A DNA stretch of 64,000 nt from Coprinus comatus. Its lineage: Eukaryota > Basidiomycota > Agaricomycetes > Agaricales > Agaricaceae. Positions 35,122-45,460 of this stretch are shown in pieces. The notes under the pieces are model-generated. The model saw only the letters and a list, made by a program, of their open reading frames with translations. It ran no database searches and was not told where the DNA came from. The stretch lies in the NCBI GenBank assembly GCA_034638255.1, contig JAWPGT010000006.1, positions 1,019,513 through 1,083,512 of the forward strand, written 5' to 3'. Each line of letters opens with the position of its first letter. The stretch's first letter is position 1. The translations under genes were made by a program, and so were the position numbers.

Positions 35122-36000
35122 ATGCCACCCCGTACAACGAACAATTCTAGAGCAGCCACTATGCTGGAAAATCTTCCTCCCTACAACAACAACAATGGCA
35201 GGGGTGAAGAAGATGATGATGATGACGATGTCAGCGAATTATTATTGGGGTAAACTCGCAGATCTGATTCCCGTTATCACTTCTTTATGATATCCATGTG
35301 CTACTGTTTGTCACCTGTCCTCCTCATGTAGTTCCCATCTGTCAATCTTTTATTATCACATGTGTTCTATTTCTCATGTCGTCTATTTCTGTTATCACAT
35401 GTGAATTACTTGTTGTATATATATGTCGTGTACAAGTCCTGTAGTCCTTGTCCGCTTACACCCGAATACAACACTTGTGGCATCCTACACTCAGCTAAGG
35501 TGTTCACCTCAGTACTTTACGTCTTTGTCATATTCCAACAGACGATGCAGGTGCAGGAGGAGCTGGACCACAGGGACAGGATAGGTTGTTGGAAATTATC
35601 AATTGCCTTACAGATGCTCTCAACAACAACAATAACAACAACAATGTGCCCCGTGTTCCTCATCACACTCGCGAACCTCCTACATTCTCCAGGGAAAACC
35701 CTTGGGAATTTGCTGCATTTCTTCATCATATCCATCTTTATTTCAACACTAATAACCAGCAGTTTGCCACTGACAAGGATAAAGTCGGATTTTGCCTTAC
35801 ATTCTTGACTGGGCTGGCAAGCCAATGGTTTGAGACTATCATGACCCACATGGAGGATTGGGATGAATTAGATTGGTTTAGTGATTGGGATACATTTGAA
35901 GAGGAATTGTGATCAAATTTCGGAAATGTGGATTTGGTAGTGGAAGCTAAGTCAGAAATCAGAACTTTATCAATGGCAGAATTTCTCTTTCTCACAAATC
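35122..36000 (+). pseudogene. Gypsy 2 gag remnant
   Basis: An ATG at 35122 opens a short N-terminal piece with an acidic run. A stretch with intron-like borders (about 35250-35541) follows, then 35586-35909 with a typical gypsy gag core (FSRENPWEFAAFLHHIHLYF, ASQWFETIM, WDTFEEEL). TGA at 35910 replaces an expected Arg. The frame then runs on to about 35970, where the C-terminal half including any zinc knuckle is deleted and protease sequence begins. Confidence 0.7.
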
Positions 36001-36004
36001 TCCT

Positions 36005-38191
36005 TGGCTGGCTCTTGTTGATAGTGGTTCTACTCATTCATTCATTGATTCTTCTTTTGTCCGAAAATTTTCCCTTTCCACTTCTTCAGTTTCTCTGGTA
36101 GAACTTAGGTTGTTCAATGGCTCTTCAAATTCATACATTACTGAATCTGTATGTATGCCAATTACTTTTCCGAGTGGTGAATCTATGCTATTTGACTTTT
36201 ATGTGACGAGGCTCAACTCTACTTGTGCTATGGTTCTTGGATTCAATTGGCTCTCCCACTACAATCCGTTGATTGACTGGGTTAGTGGCCATATCAATTT
36301 CCATACCAAAACTCCAGAGAATCTTGCTCTTCTGACATCAGCGCGATCCTCTTTTCCGGAAAATTCCCCGGAAATCCTAACAAACATTACTTCTGCCTCT
36401 GCTTCACTCGTCACACCTTCCGAAATTCCAAAACCTCATATCAGCATAATCAACGCCGTTGCCTTTTCCAGGGCAATTCGTGCTCCTGGTTCACAGCAGT
36501 TCACTCTGGACTTACATTTGGAAGTTCAAGCTGCTTCTTCATCTCTCACTACTCCAGATCCCATTGACCTCTCTAATGTTCCTGCCAAATACCACAACTT
36601 TGCTGACATCTTCAGCAAAGCAAAAGCCAAAACTCTTCCGCCTCATTGTCCTTATGATCTCAAAATTGAACTTGAAGAAGGTGCTTCTCTGCCTATTGGT
36701 GTAATGTATTCATTATCCAAGGTTGAGCTTGAGACCCTTTGGGAATTCATTGACAATAATTTGGCTAGTGGTTTTATTTGTACTTCTTCTTCTTCTCATG
36801 GTGCTCCTGTCCTTTTTGTCAAGAAAAAGGATGGATCACTTCGTCTTTGTGTGGATTTCCATGGACTCAATCGCATCACAAAGAAAGATTGTTACCCACT
36901 TCCCCTAATTTCCAACCTCCTGGATTCTCCTCGCAAAGCTCGGATTTATACCAAGATAGATCTCCAGCATGCTTACCACTTGGTATGTATTGCTCCTGGA
37001 GATGAATGGAAAACAGCCTTCCGTACTCGTTATGGATCTTACAAGTGGATGGTTATGCCTTTTGGTTTGACTAATACTCCTGCTGCTTTTCAATGGTTTA
37101 TGAATGAAGTTTTTGCTGACATGCTAGATGTTTGCGTTACTGTATACTTGGACAATATTCTCATCTATTCCAATGATATCACCCAACATTGCAAACATGT
37201 CAAGGAAGTCCTCAAACATCTTCGGAAAAATGATTTGTATGCTCATGTGGACAAATGCGAGTTTCATTCAAATTCCATGGAATATTTGGGTTATGTTCTT
37301 TCTTCCGGTGGACTCACTATGGCTAATGATAAAGTTCAAATCATTCAGGATTGGCCTGAACCGAAAAAGGTGAAGGACATACAATCTTTCCTGGGATTTG
37401 CGAATTTTTATTGGAGATTTATTTTTGGGTATTCTGACCTTGTTGTTCCACTTACTCGGCTCACTCGGAAAAGTGTGGCTTGGAATTTTGGTGATGAAGC
37501 AAGGGCAGCTTTTATTGCCTTGAAAAAAGCTTTTACTACTGCACCCATACTGACCCACTGGATTCCCGATGCACAAATCATTATTGAAACTGACGCTTCA
37601 GATTATGCTTTGGCAGTGATTCTTTCTATTGTAACTTCCAACTTGGAAATTCATCCTGTAGCTTTCCACTCTCACACCTTTTCCGTGGCAGAGTTGAATT
37701 ACGACACTCATGACAAGGAACTTTTGGCAATTTTTGAAGCATTCTGGATTTGGCGACATTATTTAGAAGGGTCAGCTCTTCCTATTGATGTTGTTACTGA
37801 CCATAAAAATCTAGAATACTTCTGCACAACAAAAGTCCTTACTCACTGACAAGCTTGTTGGTCAGAATACTTGTCACAATTTCACCTGGTAATTTGATTC
37901 CATCCTGGAAGATTGGGTACAAAGCCCAATGCTTTAACCAGATGATGGGACATCTATCCTAAAGAGGGGGGAGTGCAGTATAAGGATGTTAACCCACATA
38001 ATTTCCGACCTATCTTCACAGAAGAGCAACTAATTTCCTCTCTTCGTGCTACTTATCTTTTCACTCCAGTTCTGCGAGCCGGAATTGTTACGGACATTTC
38101 AAAGCTTCATTCAGATATTCTTTCTTCTTTAACTTCCGATACGTCTATTGCTGATCATTTAACAAATCCCCAAGGAAGATGGTCTAAAGAC
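36005..38191 (+). pseudogene. Gypsy 2 protease, RT and RNase H
   Basis: Protease LVDSGSTHSFID begins near 36027. RT blocks follow (KKDGSLRLCVDF, MPFGLTNTPAAFQ). The catalytic box reads YLDN (near 37147) instead of YxDD, removing one metal-binding Asp. RNase H has ETDASDYAL and TDHKNLEYF. After 37846 the frame is broken by TGA at 37847, 37895 and near 37942, each at a position where Arg is expected. The RNase H to integrase linker is then cut by a solo LTR at 38192. Confidence 0.85.
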
Positions 38192-38509
38192 TGTCAGAAT
38201 GGTAGAGAGTAGTGAAGAGAATGTGAGGAGTAATGAGAGAGAGTAAAGCTCAGACACAGACACAGACACAGAAAGAAGGGAATTGATTGGATAGTTTGGC
38301 TAAGACATGAGGGACTTATATATCTACCAGAACAAAGAACAACCAAAAGGGGAGAACAATAAGGACCCTTGCCAGCACATAAAGGGAATATGTAAGTAAC
38401 ATAATAAGGGAAAAGAACATTATGAAAGAGTCCAGAACATCAGGATAAGATAAGTGGAGTGATTAGGAAAGATGGATAAGATAAGGAGATATCTGGGAAA
38501 AACCTAACA
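38192..38509 (-). mobile_element. Solo LTR, family S, copy 2 (TSD aagac)
   Basis: The 318 bp element is flanked by aagac at 38187-38191 and 38510-38514. It is the same family as 13925-14243 and carries a few extra differences near its left end. It interrupts gypsy 2 pol. Confidence 0.95.
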
Positions 38510-40350
38510 AAGACTCAGTTGGATTTTTGTGCCTGGATGATCATATGTATGTACCTAATGCTAATGATCTCTGATTACGGGTTTTACAGAATAATCATGA
38601 TCACCCAATTTCCAGACACTATGGTCAAAACAAGACTCTCGAACTTATCCGTTGAGATTATACTTGGCCAGGAATTTGGGAAGATGTAAAGGTATTCTGC
38701 AAAAGTTGCATTACTTGCATGCGCACGAAACTACAGAGGCATAAGCCTTACGGGTTTTTAAAAAAACTTCCTATTCCTCCTAGACCTTGGGATTCAATTT
38801 CCTTAGACTTTATTGAGAAGTTACCTACTTCTTCTGGTTATGATTCTATTCTCATCATTGTTGACTGACTAACTAAACAAGCGATATTCATACCTACTGA
38901 TGTTACAATAACCTCCACAGGTTTAGCTCGGCTTTTTGTCATTCATGTCTTTTCCAAGCATGGAGTTCTGTCTCATGTAACTTCCAACAGTGTTATGAAC
39001 GTCAATATGTCACCGGACTATTTTAAAGATATGCCAGAAATACCAGTCGATTCTATTCCCATCTGAACTATTATTAACTCACACTAGTTACTCAGCCAAG
39101 CTATAATTAGTGTAACTATATTTAGCATAGTTATTTTCTTTCTATCTCATCTCATCCCTTTCGCTCTTACTAGTTTCATATTTACTTATTACAAGTTTCA
39201 CCTTTGCTACAAGTTTCAGTAGGAGAAGGGATAGTTATATGCTTCATTCTCGTTTCACATATTATTGGACTTGTTCGTAGACAGTATAAATAATCGCTTG
39301 TATTAGCCCTTGAAGTCTCAAGCTTCAAGTTGGTTAAATTCTAATCTACTTGTTCTATGACCTCTGCCTGAACACCAGACAGTAGTTTAACTTGTAGAGA
39401 TTGAATGCCTGTCTCAAGTGGCTTAGTGCCCAAGAGATCTAGGATCATAACAGACAGAGGCTCAGAATTTGTGTCTCACTTTTTCCGGTCACTCGGAGAA
39501 GTGCTAGATATGAAGTTACACTTCACTTCCGGATATCATCCTGAAGGTGATGGTCAAACTGAATGAACTAATCAAACTTTGGAACAGTACATTTGAATTT
39601 ACTGCAATTACCAGCAGGACGACTGGTCGGAACTTTTACCTCTCATGGAATTTGCTTATAACAATGCTCCAAGTGCAACAACTGGTATGTCTCCATTCTT
39701 TGCAAACAAAGGATATCATCTGCATATTGCTGTTTACCCGGAGAGAGATATTGTCTCTGCTTGAGCTCGGGAATTTACTACTAACCTTGACAAACTGCAT
39801 GTGATGTTGAAGGATGAGATAATTGCTGCTCAGAAGCATTATCAAATTTCTGCAGACTCACACAGACTTCCTGCACCTGACTTTAAAGTTGGAGAGAATG
39901 TTTTTGTTAAAGCTCAATTTTTCCAGACAACTTGACCAACCAAGAAGTTCTCAGAAAAGTACTTAGGGCCTTACAAGATCATTGCCCGACCTGGTACACA
40001 TTCATTCACACTTCAACTTCTGGAAGAATTTTGTTCTGTTCATCCTGTATTTCATGTATCAATGTTGGAACCATGTACTACTAATCCTTTCAAGAATCAT
40101 ATAGAAATTCCGCCTGCTCCCATGGAAATTGACAGTGAACCAGAATATGAAATCTCCAAGATTGTCAACTCCAAACTAGATCGCTGATGTACTTGCAAAT
40201 TACAGTATAAGGTGGCTTGGCTTGGATATGAAGGAATAGATGAAGAGTACAGTTGGTTACCAGCTACGGAACTTATTCATGCAGTTGAAGTTGTTGGAGT
40301 GTTTCATCATTCTTATCCTGATAAACCAAGTCCTCTTTCTAAACTTTAAT
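38510..40350 (+). pseudogene. Gypsy 2 integrase and chromodomain-like end
   Basis: The integrase zinc domain (NNHDHPISRHYG ... CKSCITCMRTK) is followed by the first Asp of the core (WDSISLDFIEKL). The core is split by the solo LTR at 38991-39452, after which SEFVSHFF and YHPEGDGQTE continue. The C-terminal part has FVKAQFF, KKFSEKYLGPYKI, and a chromodomain-like YEISKIVNSK...YKVAWLGYEG...YSWLPA. In-frame TGA codons occur at least at nine places, all where Arg is expected. Most are recognisable only by family knowledge. Confidence 0.8.
38991..39452 (+). mobile_element. Solo LTR of a third family (TSD gacag/aacag)
   Basis: The 462 bp element begins tgttatgaacg and ends atcataaca. The target duplication is aacag on the left and gacag on the right; the left copy differs by one G-to-A at a CG site. 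It contains tataaata near 39284 followed by the inverted repeat CTTGAAG/CTTCAAG (39309-39329). It splits the gypsy 2 integrase. Confidence 0.9.
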
Positions 40351-40716
40351 GTTCTGGAAATTTGTTTTCACCTTTTCTGATTTTCTTTAACATTTCCGAA
40401 CTTCTGTGTTTTTGACTTGTCTCATTTTGTTTCATTCTTCTGATTATTTTTCTAACTCTTCCGAAATTCCAATTCAACTTATTAATGATCCAGTTATCTT
40501 CTTGCTGGTCATTACTTGTTAACTTTGGAAGGAGACAATACTCTCTTGCAATAACTCCATCTGTGCCAAACCACCTGCCACAGGACCCCGCAATTCCCGA
40601 ACAATTTCCGCCAGTGCAGAAACTTCTTGATGGAGGCCATGGAATTCTTCATGCAATTCCACAACCTCGTTATGTGGGACAGGGGGCAGGGCAGGAGGGA
40701 TGACTGGGACAACGGG

Positions 40717-41955
40717 CTAGGAAATTGTCAAGTAAGTCAGGAAATTCATCAGAAATTCACTTACCCAGATTTCCGCCAGTTCAACAATTTGAACTTTGTC
40801 ATCATCGACGAGTTCTGTGGACTTCACCAACTTCATATGTTTCTTTGACAATTTCCAGGCCAGCTTTTGCAAACCGACTGGAAGTTCAGTGGACTTCTTC
40901 TTGGCCAACTTGGATGGCCCAGCGACAGGAGCAGCGGTCTCAGGCTTCTTGGCAGGTTTCTTGGCTGTGACTTTTCCGGTTTTCCGGGGCTTGGTGATTT
41001 CCTCCCTGAGAGAGCACTTTGCTTTCTTCTCCACACAGTAGTTGCATGGCCAGGAATCTTCAACTCTATAGATCCAAGGACCCTGATGTTAGGTTTTTCC
41101 CAGATATCTCCTTATCTTATCCATCTTTCCTAATCACTCCACTTATCTTATCCTGATGTTCTGGACTCTTTCATAATGTTCTTTTCCCTTATTATGTTAC
41201 TTACATATTCCCTTTGTGTGCTGGCAAGGGTCCTTATTGTTCTCCCCTTTTGGTTGTTCTTTGTTCTGGTAGATATATAAGTCCCTCATGTCTTAGCCAA
41301 TCCAATTCAATCAATTCCCTTCTTTCTGTATCTGTGTCTGTGTCTGAGCTTAACCCTCTCTCTACTTCACTCTCATTCTCAACATCACTCTCTACCATTC
41401 TGACACCTGAACGCACCTGACTCCATCTGCCTGGCACAACAGACAAGGTTCCACTGGAATTTTGCCTACAGTCCAAGGCCTGAGTGGGTTGTTGGTGGGT
41501 TCCTTGGCCTGCCAGTGAGCCTGTTTCCTTACAACCTTTTTCTCAACCTTCTCGTCAACCTCCTCCTCCTCGTCGTCTTCTTTGTCTTCATCCTCGTCAT
41601 CTTCCGAATCTCTGCCCTCTGGACCACTACTCCCATCATCATTGTCAGGGTCGCCGGGATTTCCCACTACCTCAATTTCCAGCAATTCGACCTTCTTTTC
41701 CTTTCCCTTCTTCTTGGGACTGGCTGTCACAGCTGTCGTTCCATCAGACTCCCGACAATGTTTGGGAGCAGAAGTTCCGGCCGCTGGAATTGTTGACACC
41801 GGAGTTTTGACCTGTAACAAAGTCAAATGCAGGGTCGGGTTCGAGGCACGAGCAAGTCGGGCACGACGAACTTCTGCGAGTTCCTCTGTGGTGAGTGCCA
41901 AGTCCATGACACGAGGAGTAGTGGTGGTGCGAGTATTGGTGTTACTAGCAGGCAT
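40717..41955 (-). pseudogene. Antisense accessory gene of gypsy 2, cysteine-cluster protein
   Basis: Reading leftwards from ATG at 41953-41955, the ORF runs to the solo LTR at 41087-41405 and resumes to the stop at 40717. Removing the LTR and one cctga joins the two parts in frame. The product has a helical N-terminus (TTEELAEVRRARLARA), a basic patch, a long Asp/Glu run, then CLLCQADGVRC ... CNYCVEKKAKC, a six-cysteine arrangement like a fungal zinc-cluster DNA-binding motif, then a Lys/Pro/Ala-rich region and a helical C-terminus. A TATA-like tataaaaa lies just upstream on the minus strand (near 42003). It lies between pol and the 3' LTR, opposite in sense. Function is inferred only. Confidence 0.6.
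41087..41405 (+). mobile_element. Solo LTR, family S, copy 3 (TSD cctga)
   Basis: The 319 bp element is inverted relative to copies 1 and 2 and flanked by cctga at 41082-41086 and 41406-41410. The TATA box gatatataag lies near 41272 on the plus strand. It interrupts the antisense gene of gypsy 2. Confidence 0.95.
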
Positions 41956-42091
41956 GGTAGAGAAAGTGGGTTAAGATGCAAACAGAAATTTTCAGGGTTT
42001 TTATAGGGAAGAACACATGTCTGGAAATGTCCGGACTTCTGAAGTCTAAAGTCTAATTCGGCCTCGTGGCTCGGCTGTAAAGGGAAGGCAC

Positions 42092-42699
42092 TGTCATATT
42101 CTGTCCCATCACATGACTGCTAACCCTGAATTCTGCCAAGTTCACATATCACAATTCCAATTAGATAGCGAATCTCCAGATTTCCGATCTTCCTGAATTT
42201 CCTAATTTCCAGATTTCCATTGTTCATTAATTATTCAAAGGGACTTTTCCATCCTCCAGAAATTCCGGGTTTTTCTTATCTTGCTTATTCTTTGGTTATC
42301 AATTCTATTCAGTTTAGTTTGACATTTCCATGTGTTTCCTATGCTTCTTAATTCTCCAATATTATGCCATTACTTTCCATCTTCTGTTTTATCTACCTCT
42401 GTTTGTATTTCTTCTCTGATTCGGATTTCCATTATTCCTTATTACCTTTTTTATCTGTTATGGCATTTCGTATAAATAGTTCACTGCTATGTTTGTATTT
42501 CCTCAGTTTCAGAATCAACTTGATATACTCTTAACTCTCTGTATCATCTCAACCGTCTGCACTCTTACTTTTCTGGTCTTCCAGAAACTCTGCCAGAAGT
42601 CTCCCGGAAATTCGTAAATCAACCTTGTACAAATTCCAGAGGCGCAGCACACACGCTGAAGCCAAGGGTCACCCTTCTCAGTATTTTCAGTATTTAACA
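42092..42699 (+). repeat. Gypsy 2 3' LTR
   Basis: The right end, tatttaaca at 42699, is fixed by comparison with the 5' LTR. The left end is proposed at tgtcatattc after the purine tract aaagggaaggca, giving 608 bp. The TATA box is at about 42471 and the RNA-start motif CAGTTTCAGAAT at 42504-42515. Divergence from the 5' LTR is visible at many sites. Confidence 0.7.
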
Positions 42700-42701
42700 C
42701 T

Positions 42702-43756
42702 ATGCAGCAGACCAAGCCTGCTTCCATGATAGTGAAACAAAGATCCTATACACTCTTTCCCTTATGGTTGGACTGGCAGCCACATGGGCCCACTCATTTA
42801 CCAAAAGCAAATATGATAATGCCACCAAAACCTACAACTTTGGACTATTCACAGCATTCATCACAGCAATGGACACAAGCTTCCGCTCATCCACCTATGT
42901 CTCAGATGCCATGGCCAGGATTACCAAGTTTAAACAAGGCATGCGAAATGTACATGAGTACATCACAGAATTCAATGCCCTTGCACTTGAGGCACAAATC
43001 ACACAAGACACACTTAAAATCCATCTCTTCAAGATGGGTCTTGAACCCACAATTGGGATGTATGCCATCAGAGCCATGCCAGCCAATACTTATGAAGCAT
43101 GGAAAGGCGCTGCCTGTGTGGCCAGCCACATACTTCAGACTGAACAAGACTATCATCAAGCACACTATCCCCAAAGGAACCCTCAAATACATCAGAACCC
43201 TCACCATTGCCAAACTCAAAACTTTCGTCAACCAAATACTATCCCGCATTACATTCCACCATCCTCTATCACAAAGGACCCATTTGCCATGGATGTCAAC
43301 TACATCAAAGAGGCAATCAATAACCTTCACATCAACAACAAAGAGGAACTCTGTAACATATACAGTGAACAGGAGGACTTTGAAGAAGAAACCTCTCAGT
43401 CATCTCAAGTTGATCCCTGAGAGATCCTTAAAGAATTCATTGACAGAGTTTTCACAAACAAACAAAGAGAATTGTTCAGAGACAAACTATGTTTCCTCTG
43501 CAAGAAACCCAGCCACTTTGCCAACAAATACCCAGCTCGACGAACTGGCCCATCACCTAATTGTCTGAAATCAATCCCCCACCAGGCATACAATCAGAGG
43601 AAGGCCCTGTCTAGAAATCAAAACTCCAATCTACAATGCCAGATCAACAACCTCATTGAAACTGCCCCTGAAGAAGAAGTAGCAGACATCTATGATTATT
43701 TCTCTCAGGACAACATGAATGACAATTTCAACAGTGAAATCAAGGATTTTACCTAA
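42702..43756 (+). pseudogene. Gypsy 3 gag
   Basis: The gag core is 42764-43418 (LAATWAHSF, FGLFTAFITAMDTSF, EYITEFNALALEAQI), then TGA at 43418-43420 at an expected Arg, then a knuckle region CFLCKKPSHFANKY in which the last Cys of CX2CX4HX4C is Tyr. An acidic tail ends at TAA 43754. The N-terminal part is lost to the left. Confidence 0.8.
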
Positions 43757-44071
43757 AGAGATTAGCCACCACATCTAATTCTCTTCCATCTGTGTCTACT
43801 GCCCCATCTACATCATCACATTCTATTCCCCTTCCACTTGATGCTGTACAACTTGGAGGAAATGGATCTAACTCTATCTATGCCCCTGTGGGAGTGGCCA
43901 TTTGGCTAAGTGAGGCCATCGAGGATGGTATCCTTTTCTTTTTTATCATTTTCTTAGTTCTTCATTATTCTCTCTATTTTTGCTCTCGTTTTACATCTAC
44001 TTTACGTCCTGACTTTAATTTCCGTCATTTCTAGTGCTTCAGATACTTCAAAGGGGGCAACCCTGCCCGCT

Positions 44072-44205
44072 AAGGGTGTTTTTAGATAATAACTTGTGTT
44101 GTTCATGGCCATTCGTTTACTCAAATGTTTCGAATCTCTCATTTCCGTCTCTTAGCATACATTTTACTGCATGTGTTTTGTATTTTATATATGGGCAACA
44201 CCCTT
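44072..44205. mobile_element. Possible small MITE (134 bp)
   Basis: AAGGGTGTT at the left and AACACCCTT at the right form a 9 bp inverted pair around an AT-rich interior, inside an otherwise unexplained stretch (43757-44376) between gypsy 3 gag and protease. I could not find a clear target duplication, so this is tentative. Confidence 0.3.
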
Positions 44206-44389
44206 TAATTGAGTTCCAAGTTTTTTTCTTCCCCCCCACGTCCTCTATTTAAAGTTCTACTATCCTCAGAAGATTCTTGTTTAACTTATTTTACAGACTC
44301 CTTCTGTATTTCCACTTCGTACTCGCTCTCCAGACTCGAACCCATCCCCACACCCCCACACAAACTTCCAGTGCAGTAGCCAACTCAGA

Positions 44390-45460
44390 AACCATGGATA
44401 TCCTTGCCCTCATCAATTCAGGAGCAGGAGGAAATTTCATTGACCCAGCTTTGGTTAAACAACACCAATGGCCAGTCAAGAAGCTCTTAAAACCCATTAC
44501 TGCTTACAATGCAGATGGTACCAAAAATGGTGTTTGTTCACTCTATTCCCCATTGAACTGTATAGTTAATGGATGACAAACAACCATCAAAGCAAAAATA
44601 ATCAGTCTTGGAAAACCTAGAATAATCCTAGGATTCCCCTGGTTACAGGAAAACAATCCAGACATTGATTGGTCAGACAGATTGCTCAAATGGAGAGAAG
44701 AATCAAGTAAAGATATCTACCTTGATTTAATTCAAACCATTACAGATGATGACACACAACTGAACAAAATCTACCTCAACAAGGAAAACTCAGTTGAAAT
44801 CAATGTCAAAACATCATCCTCTAACACCATTGCATAACAATTTGGTGACAAGAACAAAACAACCCTAAGAAAGTTGTTCCTAAAGAGTTTGCCAAACTCT
44901 ACATGCTCTTTGACAAGAAAGCATCAGAACACTTTCCACAAACCCGACTATGGGATCACAAGATTGAACTCGAAGATTCATTTGAAGCTTGTTCAATTAG
45001 ACCATACAGGTTATCACCTCTAGAAGAGAAGGAACTTGATACCTTTCTACAAGAAAATCTGAACAAAGGTTACATTCAACCCTCAAAATCTCCTATGGCC
45101 TCCCCTTTCTTCTTTGTAGGAAAGAAAGATGGAAAACTATGGCCCTGCCAAGATTACAGATACCTGAATCAACACACCATCAAAAACGCATATCCCATTC
45201 CCCTCATCTCGTCAATACTTGACAAATTGAGAGATTCAAAATGGTTCACAAAACTTGATGTTCATCTAGGATATAACAATATCTGCATAAAAGATGCAGA
45301 TCAATGGAAAGGAGCCTTTAAAACAACTAAAGGACTCTTCAAACCCATAGTCATGTTCTTCGGAATGTGCAACTTGCCAGCCACCTTCCAAGCAATGATG
45401 GACTCATTGTTTAGAAAGCTGATAGACAACAGAGAAGTCATTGTCTATATGGATGATATT
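44390..45460 (+). pseudogene. Gypsy 3 protease and truncated RT
   Basis: Protease-like ALINSGAGGNFID has Asn where catalytic Asp is expected (near 44410). The frame is broken by TGA near 44574 and TAA near 44835, then RT runs open from 44903 to about 45460 with the YMDD box at its very end. The rest of RT, RNase H and integrase are absent. Confidence 0.8.

Larger units (their letters stand above)
34770..42699 (+). mobile_element. Gypsy retrotransposon 2, with internal solo LTRs and an antisense gene
   Basis: The 5' LTR (34770-35093) is truncated on its left and matches 42367-42699 of the 3' LTR. Between them lie gag, protease-RT-RNase H, integrase and chromodomain-like reading frames, then a gene on the opposite strand. 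Two unrelated solo LTRs interrupt the pol region (38192-38509, 38991-39452) and a third interrupts the antisense gene (41087-41405). About ten in-frame TGA codons and an RT active-site change show it is dead. Confidence 0.9.
42700..45460 (+). mobile_element. Gypsy retrotransposon 3 fragment
   Basis: The fragment begins mid-gag exactly where gypsy 2's 3' LTR ends, so gypsy 2 inserted into it. It ends inside RT, right after YMDDI, at the left end of a TIR element. It is related to gypsy 1 in its RT (SPMASPFFF, CQDYRYLN, MFFGM). Both LTRs are missing from the window. Confidence 0.85.
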
